NCBI GenBank assembly: GCA_947474445.1
Contig: CANJJY010000130.1
Location: forward strand, 1 to 10,501
Length of the DNA stretch: 10,501 nt
Origin: Oligoflexaceae bacterium
GTDB lineage: Bacteria > Bdellovibrionota_B > Oligoflexia > Oligoflexales > Oligoflexaceae
Direction of reading: 5' to 3'
Shown here: positions 6,481 to 10,501 of the stretch, in pieces
How the letters are laid out: each line of letters opens with the position of its first letter
How positions within the stretch are numbered: position 1 is the first letter of the stretch
Position numbers and translations under genes: made by a program
Notes under the pieces: model-generated
Told to the model about the DNA's origin: nothing
The model's input: only the letters and a program-made list of their open reading frames with translations
Database searches by the model: none

Positions 6481-7479
6481 ATGGATACATCCACGCATAT
6501 TCCTTCCAAATTTCGCGCTCCCGCTGCCGTCAAGAAACCTCCGCATCATGATTATCCGAACGCCAGTTCTCCTCTCCGCTTTTCGATGGCTGACTGGAAA
6601 GAGATACTCGTACGCGTTAAAAATGAAGTGACTGGTGATAGGATTGGTATGATCGCGGCGGCAGTGGCCTTTTACGCGATGTTTGCTATCTTTCCTCTTT
6701 TGATCGCAACGGTCTCGATCTACGGCATTTTCTCGAATCCGCTCGATGTTCAAAATCAGATCCAGGCGATCTCTCGCTTCATTCCCCGCGATGCCGCAGG
6801 TCTTATCGAGACGCAGCTCAGTTCCATTGTCCAAAATTCATCTAAGAGTCTGGGCTTTGGCGCGATCTTCAGTCTTCTGGTGACTGTGTGGACAGGGTCC
6901 AAGGGTACTAAGTCGCTGATGGAGGCGATGAACATCGCTTACGATGAAAAGGAGAAGCGAGGCTTTATTAAACTGAATGCGACGGCTTTGATTTTGACTC
7001 TCGGAGCTGTCCTGACCGTCGTCTCAGCTGTAGCGGTCATTGCGATTTTGCCGCCTATCATGGATCTCGTGGGCCTTAAGGATTTTACTAACAAGCTCAT
7101 TCTCGTCCTCAGATGGCCTCTTCTCTTTGCGCTCTTTAGTGTTGGTCTCGGACTGCTCAATTGCTATGCACCTTCCCGCACCGAACCCAAATGGAAGTGG
7201 GTCTCGGTGGGAGCGACGGTCGCGACGCTTTTGATCTTGCTCGCATCGCTCGGCTTTGCCTATTACGTGGAGCGCTTTGGCGATTATAACAAAACCTATG
7301 GCAGCCTCGCCGGCGTCATCGTTCTCCTCTTTTGGCTCTATATGGTTTCCTACGCTGTATTGTTCGGAGCCGAGCTCAATGCCGAGATTGAACATCAAAC
7401 TATCGCCGATTCGACCGTCGGTCCATCGACTCCTATGGGAGAACGTGGGGCCGTGAAAGCTGATACGACGCCAACGTAA
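6481..7479 (+). CDS. YihY/BrkB-family inner membrane protein
   Basis: This 332-residue protein begins at an ATG seven bases after AGGA. A polar N-terminus of about 50 residues precedes six hydrophobic segments near 57-82, 124-140, 166-190, 205-227, 242-265 and 276-300. Hallmarks of the family formerly called ribonuclease BN are present: GDRIGMIAAAVAFYAMFAIFP-like sequence around 52-72, VTVWTGSKG at 134-142, YGSLAGVIVLLFWLY at 273-287 and LFGAELNAE at 294-302. The name RNase BN is historical and does not describe this membrane family, whose transported molecule or activity is unsettled. The polar C-terminal tail (about 303-332) is unremarkable. It is followed after 114 bases by a BON-domain gene on the same strand, with no clear terminator between, so joint transcription is possible. 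Confidence 0.92.
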   Translation: MDTSTHIPSKFRAPAAVKKPPHHDYPNASSPLRFSMADWKEILVRVKNEVTGDRIGMIAAAVAFYAMFAIFPLLIATVSIYGIFSNPLDVQNQIQAISRFIPRDAAGLIETQLSSIVQNSSKSLGFGAIFSLLVTVWTGSKGTKSLMEAMNIAYDEKEKRGFIKLNATALILTLGAVLTVVSAVAVIAILPPIMDLVGLKDFTNKLILVLRWPLLFALFSVGLGLLNCYAPSRTEPKWKWVSVGATVATLLILLASLGFAYYVERFGDYNKTYGSLAGVIVLLFWLYMVSYAVLFGAELNAEIEHQTIADSTVGPSTPMGERGAVKADTTPT

Positions 7480-7509
7480 ATGGGCTAGGGAATCTCACGT
7501 ATAGTGGAG

Positions 7510-7577
7510 TTGAGTTCAAACGTTTATAGCAGAAGGACGAGTTTGTAAACTCAAGCGAGCCTGTCTCATAACTCAAG
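7510..7577 (+). promoter_or_regulatory. Repeated motif in the leader of the BON gene
   Basis: AACTCAAG occurs at 7548-7555 and 7570-7577, 22 bases apart, about two helical turns. Its inverse TTGAGTT occurs at 7510-7516, so the first and second copies can also pair as stem arms. GAGTTTGTAAACTC (7540-7553) is a near-perfect palindrome overlapping one copy. The arrangement suits a regulator-binding site or a structured leader. The ribosome binding site AGGAG follows at 7581-7585. No standard promoter is certain. Confidence 0.3.
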
Positions 7578-7593
7578 ATAGGAGATAAGTGCT

Positions 7594-8187
7594 ATGAATG
7601 AACAGAGCCATCAGGGCGATAACAGAATCAATCGGCGCGATTTTGATGAGAGAACAAACAGCTTTATAGGTGGGAGCGCGCAGGACGCGGATCGCTGGGG
7701 CGATCAATCTGTGCGCGGGATGTCGAGAGGTCCTCAAGACCGCGACCAGGACTACAGAATGGGCCATCTATCAGGTGATCGCGAAACCTGGAGATCACGC
7801 AGCATGGGCGGTTCATTTCAGGGCGAAAGCATGAGCTCATCGATGAGTCGAGGCCAGTATGCAGGGCGAGGTCCTAAAGGCTATCAGCGCTCTGATGAAC
7901 GAGTGAAAGAGGAAGTGTGTGATATCTTAACGCGCGATCACGACGTCGATGCGTCGGACATCGAAGTTCAGGTGCACAACGGAGAAGTGACCTTGTCCGG
8001 TATGGTGAGCGATCGCAATCAGAAGCGGCGCGCTGAAGATGTCATCGAACGCATGTCTGGAGTGAAAGAAATTCACAATCAGATCCGTGTCCAAGCGCCT
8101 CAGCATGAAGCGGCATCTTCCGACATGCGGGGACTATCGATGATGAGTTCCGGTCAAGCGAATCCTCAACGGGGCGCTCATCTCTAA
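7594..8187 (+). CDS. BON-domain protein with disordered N-terminus
   Basis: The 197-residue product has a single BON domain at about 100-167, with the usual NGEVTLSG turn at 129-136, the DRNQKRRAEDVIE helix at 140-152 and a final SGVKEIHNQIRV strand. BON domains are thought to bind phospholipid or envelope surfaces and are common in osmotic and envelope stress proteins. Residues 1-99 are low-complexity and rich in Arg, Asp, Gly, Ser and Met with repeated short basic-acidic runs. The C-terminal 30 residues are also disordered. There is no signal peptide or membrane segment, so unless exported in another way it is cytoplasmic or associated with the membrane face. AGGAG lies eight bases before the ATG. 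Its upstream neighbour is a YihY-family membrane protein. A stress role is inferred from family behaviour. Confidence 0.9.
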   Translation: MNEQSHQGDNRINRRDFDERTNSFIGGSAQDADRWGDQSVRGMSRGPQDRDQDYRMGHLSGDRETWRSRSMGGSFQGESMSSSMSRGQYAGRGPKGYQRSDERVKEEVCDILTRDHDVDASDIEVQVHNGEVTLSGMVSDRNQKRRAEDVIERMSGVKEIHNQIRVQAPQHEAASSDMRGLSMMSSGQANPQRGAHL

Positions 8188-8201
8188 TCTCAGAGTGCCT
8201 T

Positions 8202-8858
8202 TTAGAGCCCGCCTCTCCAGTCGGGCTCAGCCTTGCCAGCTCCCGACAGACATTCCACTTGATTACGTTCTTCGTAGTCGATCTGTTTTTTGACCATATC
8301 TTCAAATAAGTCCAAAAGCCGATGATGCTCACCCGCAGGATGAGTTCCTAGAACCTCAATCATATGGTGAACGGTTTCAATCGTGGCGTAGCAATGAGAA
8401 TCCGGCTGTTGGCGGATGCTAAAGCGCGAGGGACGCGAAGGATGGAACATGACCTGCGGGAGGGCCTGGAGATTGGGGCTCAAGCGATACATTTTCTTGG
8501 CCATGGCCCAGGTACCATCGAGGATGATGAAAGTCAGAAGGCGCTGATCCGTTTCGCCCTCTCGCTGCTGAAAGGATTCTATATCGAGGGATTGAGGGCC
8601 AGGAAAAAGCAAGACACAGCGCCGCGTAGGATCGGCCAGCAGACGATTGAGTTTTTGATCCTCGGTAAAGTCACAGCCGACGAGGAGATGACAATTTTCG
8701 ATCATCAGGTGAGCCATGCGCCCCGTATTGATAGCCTTGCGCGTCTCCTTTGGATGGATGAGAATGATGAATTCCGGGCAGCTTTTGAAAGGCTTTAGTT
8801 GAGCGCAGTAGCACATCACCTCAGCTTTGCGGCAATGACGGCAGACGGCGCGATGCAT
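8202..8858 (-). CDS. DTW-domain protein, probable tRNA-uridine aminocarboxypropyltransferase
   Basis: This 218-residue protein carries the DTW family features in order: a CxxC...CxC cluster (C6, C9, C16, C18) of zinc-binding appearance, IHPKE at 35-39, DGTWAMAKKM at 114-123 (the DTW signature with one inserted residue, as in many members) followed by SP at 127-128, SRFSIRQQP at 144-152 and ATIE at 158-161. Characterised DTW proteins such as E. coli TapT transfer the aminocarboxypropyl group of S-adenosylmethionine to uridine in tRNA. This member is of similar size, so the same chemistry is likely; the tRNA position is not known. The start at 8856-8858 is set by AGGA five bases upstream and by a promoter at 8899-8927, which lies inside the longer open frame that begins at 9029. 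The gene converges with the BON gene, with 14 bases between the stop codons. Confidence 0.9.
   Translation of the reverse strand: MHRAVCRHCRKAEVMCYCAQLKPFKSCPEFIILIHPKETRKAINTGRMAHLMIENCHLLVGCDFTEDQKLNRLLADPTRRCVLLFPGPQSLDIESFQQREGETDQRLLTFIILDGTWAMAKKMYRLSPNLQALPQVMFHPSRPSRFSIRQQPDSHCYATIETVHHMIEVLGTHPAGEHHRLLDLFEDMVKKQIDYEERNQVECLSGAGKAEPDWRGGL
8205..8228. repeat. Inverted repeat at the convergent gene ends
   Basis: GAGCCCG (8205-8211) and CGGGCTC (8222-8228) form a 7-bp GC-rich stem with a 10-base loop. It encodes the last eight residues of the DTW protein and follows the BON stop codon by 17 bases. It could slow polymerase from either side, but neither flank has a T-run, so it is not a canonical terminator. 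Confidence 0.45.
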
Positions 8859-8898
8859 AGACTTCCTCACTTTATCCCTGCCAAAGTAGAGCAGCGGG

Positions 8899-8927
8899 AA
8901 TATATAACAGACCCCGGTGAAATCCAA
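8899..8927 (-). promoter_or_regulatory. Promoter of the DTW gene
   Basis: On the minus strand TTGGAT (8922-8927) and TATATT (8899-8904) are separated by exactly 17 bases. The -10 matches the sigma-70 consensus at five of six positions and the -35 at its TTG. Transcription would begin near 8892 and leave a leader of about 34 bases before the ATG at 8856-8858. Confidence 0.6.
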
Positions 8928-8983
8928 CTGCCTTCGTCGATTTCCGGCCCCTCCCTCTGCTGCGTTCAGCCTTCTGGAAGCTG

Positions 8984-9012
8984 TTGACGTGGTATAGGCG
9001 GCAGCGTAATCT
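8984..9012 (+). promoter_or_regulatory. Possible promoter of the YiiX-like lipoprotein
   Basis: TTGACG (8984-8989) is a good -35 element and is followed after 17 bases by TAATCT (9007-9012), a poor -10. Spacing and position fit the plus-strand gene starting at 9096, but the -10 match is weak, so the call is tentative. Confidence 0.3.
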
Positions 9013-9083
9013 TTTTTAATTGTAATCACATAGAGCGCTCTTATCTCGCTGCCGATCCTGAGCGATCGACAGGGGAAAACTGT

Positions 9084-9090
9084 GGGGGGG
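9084..9090 (+). promoter_or_regulatory. Seven-G tract serving as ribosome binding site
   Basis: GGGGGGG ends five bases before the ATG at 9096-9098 and is the only Shine-Dalgarno-like element there. A homopolymer this long in such a place can vary in length during replication; whether that happens here is not visible. Confidence 0.4.
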
Positions 9091-9095
9091 ATGAC

Positions 9096-10501
9096 ATGGT
9101 TTTTAGATTCCTTTTGTGCTACGGCATCGCGATTCTAATCGTCAGCTGTCGATCGACGTCGAGTAGCAAGCCTGAGGAAGCTCCGCGCATCGACGGACAT
9201 CTCGTTTCGCAGAGTGGGCCTTTTCCTGAAAATCTCTGCAATGCTGGAGGCCTGCAAGGAGTCGAAACGGGCAAGGGCTGGAACTTTGATCCGCGTATGG
9301 GCTGCGCCTTGAACTGTGCCTCCGAACATGTCCTCAAACTGGATTTTCTCTCTCAGCTCAAAGCACATCGACTCTATGGAGATCTCAATGTCATTGCCGC
9401 AGCCGATCCGGATGGCGCTGCGCTGGCCAGCTACTATCGCAAGCGGCAAGCCAGTCTAGGGCTCGATGCCGGGCCTTTTGAAAAGTTAACGACCGAGCAG
9501 TTGTTCAACGGGCACAATTGGAAGAAGATGAAAGATGGCATCCAGCCCGGAGATGTCCTTCTCAATATGGCCTTCGGAACGCCGAACCGTGCGGGAGCTT
9601 ATTATTCTAAGCGAGGCATCGCGCACTCGGCGTTGGTGACAAACGTAACCAAAGACAGCTTTTCAGCGCTCGATAGTGGGTCAGAAATTCTAGGCGTCAG
9701 AAATCAGATCCCTTCGCAAACGGTTTGGTTACGTCCACGTCCTGAATTCTTTCAAAAGGAAGATGTCGCCGATCTCATCAAATGGGCCAAACTCTTCTCT
9801 TCTCTGACTTATGACAACTATCTGATCGACGACTGGAAAGAATTTCGAAAAACGCTTCATACCAAGCTCGATGCGGGAGTGCCGCAAAAGGAAGCGCGGG
9901 CGCAGAGCTTTGAAGAAGCCAAAGCGGGGGGCTTTGCTCCTCTCAGCTATCAAGATTCGTTTTCCTATCTTCCACCGAGCGGAATCTATTGTTCGGAGGG
10001 CGTGTCGGCGATTTTCTCTTACCTCGGCTTTCGTCAGAAGGGCGATACCCCTATCGAGCTGATTACGGCTTTCAGCGAGAAAGGCGAACTGCCGGCCTGG
10101 GGAATTTATCTCGATGCTCTAGAAGGCTTTGACGCGCATACAGGACCGGCCATGCTCATGCACCAGGCCTTCTGGAATTTCTTTAGAATCTTTGAGACCG
10201 CCCGTAAAATGAAGATCATCGAGATTCCCGGCTATCCAGATCCTTCCGCCGGCAGTTTTGCCGAGGCAATAGCCGCTAACCTCAAAGCCGTGGAGAAAGA
10301 TGGTGGACAGAGCAATCATATTCAAAAACAACTCGAAGCGATCATAGCCGCGCTTGAAAAAATTCCTGAACAAAAGGAAATGCTGATCGGTGCGCAGAAA
10401 GTCAACGAGGCCCTACAAAAGACCGCGGAACGATTGTCGAGTTCTCGCAAGCGGACGATCAATCCGACGCAAGCGGCCTATTCCGTGTTTATGGAAAATA
10501 C
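9096..10501 (+). CDS. Lipoprotein with YiiX-like permuted NlpC/P60 hydrolase features (3' end beyond window)
   Basis: The frame is open for 468 codons from an ATG at 9096 to the right edge. Residues 1-18 form a signal peptide with a good lipobox, IVS-C18. Three further cysteines (C48, C70, C74) precede the main domain. GDVLL at 152-156 followed by GIAHSALV at 174-181 and, much later, IYCSEGVSAIF around 297-307 give the His-before-Cys order of circularly permuted papain-like proteins of the YiiX/NlpC-P60 type, with His177 and Cys299 as the likely catalytic pair. Such enzymes act on amide or thioester bonds in peptidoglycan, lipids or peptides; the substrate is not determinable. After about 310 the protein continues with an unassigned region and a helical, Gln/Lys/Glu-rich stretch (about 400-455) that may form a coiled coil. 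The family call is motif-based and moderately sure. The gene is divergent from the DTW gene. Confidence 0.7.
   Translation, partial: MVFRFLLCYGIAILIVSCRSTSSSKPEEAPRIDGHLVSQSGPFPENLCNAGGLQGVETGKGWNFDPRMGCALNCASEHVLKLDFLSQLKAHRLYGDLNVIAAADPDGAALASYYRKRQASLGLDAGPFEKLTTEQLFNGHNWKKMKDGIQPGDVLLNMAFGTPNRAGAYYSKRGIAHSALVTNVTKDSFSALDSGSEILGVRNQIPSQTVWLRPRPEFFQKEDVADLIKWAKLFSSLTYDNYLIDDWKEFRKTLHTKLDAGVPQKEARAQSFEEAKAGGFAPLSYQDSFSYLPPSGIYCSEGVSAIFSYLGFRQKGDTPIELITAFSEKGELPAWGIYLDALEGFDAHTGPAMLMHQAFWNFFRIFETARKMKIIEIPGYPDPSAGSFAEAIAANLKAVEKDGGQSNHIQKQLEAIIAALEKIPEQKEMLIGAQKVNEALQKTAERLSSSRKRTINPTQAAYSVFMEN

Noticed and set aside
6373..6834. 153-codon minus-strand open frame overlapping the YihY gene
   Set aside because: It overlaps conserved YihY membrane segments read on the plus strand and matches nothing recognisable.
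8364..8798. 144-codon plus-strand open frame opposite the DTW gene
   Set aside because: The minus strand carries all DTW motifs; the plus translation has no recognisable features.
8859..9029. 57-codon upstream extension of the DTW gene
   Set aside because: A promoter with 17-base spacing lies inside it and a good AGGA precedes the ATG at 8856-8858, where the family N-terminus begins.
1..10501. A new defence island or mobile element
   Set aside because: I see no transposase, integrase, nuclease, toxin-antitoxin pair, direct-repeat array or attachment site. The genes read as ordinary envelope and housekeeping functions.

Overview
The window is about 10.5 kb of moderately GC-rich (roughly half G+C, judged by eye) chromosomal-looking DNA from a Gram-negative bacterium. 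Four genes encode apparent envelope lipoproteins, and YihY-type, BON-domain and DTW-domain genes lie beside them. I see no phage, transposon, CRISPR, tRNA or rRNA signature. The density of divergent secreted lipoproteins, among them a trypsin-fold protein and a di-heme c-type cytochrome, would suit Bdellovibrionota/Oligoflexia or a related deltaproteobacterial lineage. That placement is an impression and not a demonstrated assignment.

Left part (1-4110), all on the minus strand. A gene running off the left edge encodes a lipoprotein with a chymotrypsin fold in which the catalytic His and Ser positions are Ala and Lys, so it looks like a pseudoprotease followed by an acidic linker. Upstream of it lie a fused ABC exporter (membrane domain plus ATPase), a small DUF2493/SLOG-type protein and a 70-residue charged lipoprotein. 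They are separated by about 180 to 310 bases, so they need not form one operon.

Middle part (4421-8187), plus strand. A lipoprotein with two CXXCH haem sites ends in a textbook intrinsic terminator. It is followed by a YihY/BrkB-family six-helix membrane protein and a BON-domain protein with a long disordered N-terminus. YihY and BON proteins are both envelope-associated and may share a transcript, because no clear terminator separates them.

Right part (8202-10501). A DTW-domain protein (tRNA acp3U-type modification family) lies on the minus strand, convergent with the BON gene, with its own recognisable promoter. Divergent from it, a lipoprotein with the features of a circularly permuted NlpC/P60 (YiiX-like) cysteine hydrolase runs off the right edge.

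Apart from the DTW tRNA enzyme and the SLOG protein, the contents are membrane or envelope functions: export, an electron-carrying lipoprotein, a surface pseudoprotease and a possible lipid- or peptide-acting hydrolase. I see no evidence for one integrated new pathway. The most noteworthy items are the doubly substituted protease fold, the uncharacterised N-terminal half of the cytochrome, the YiiX-like lipoprotein, and hairpins at the translation start or stop of several minus-strand genes.
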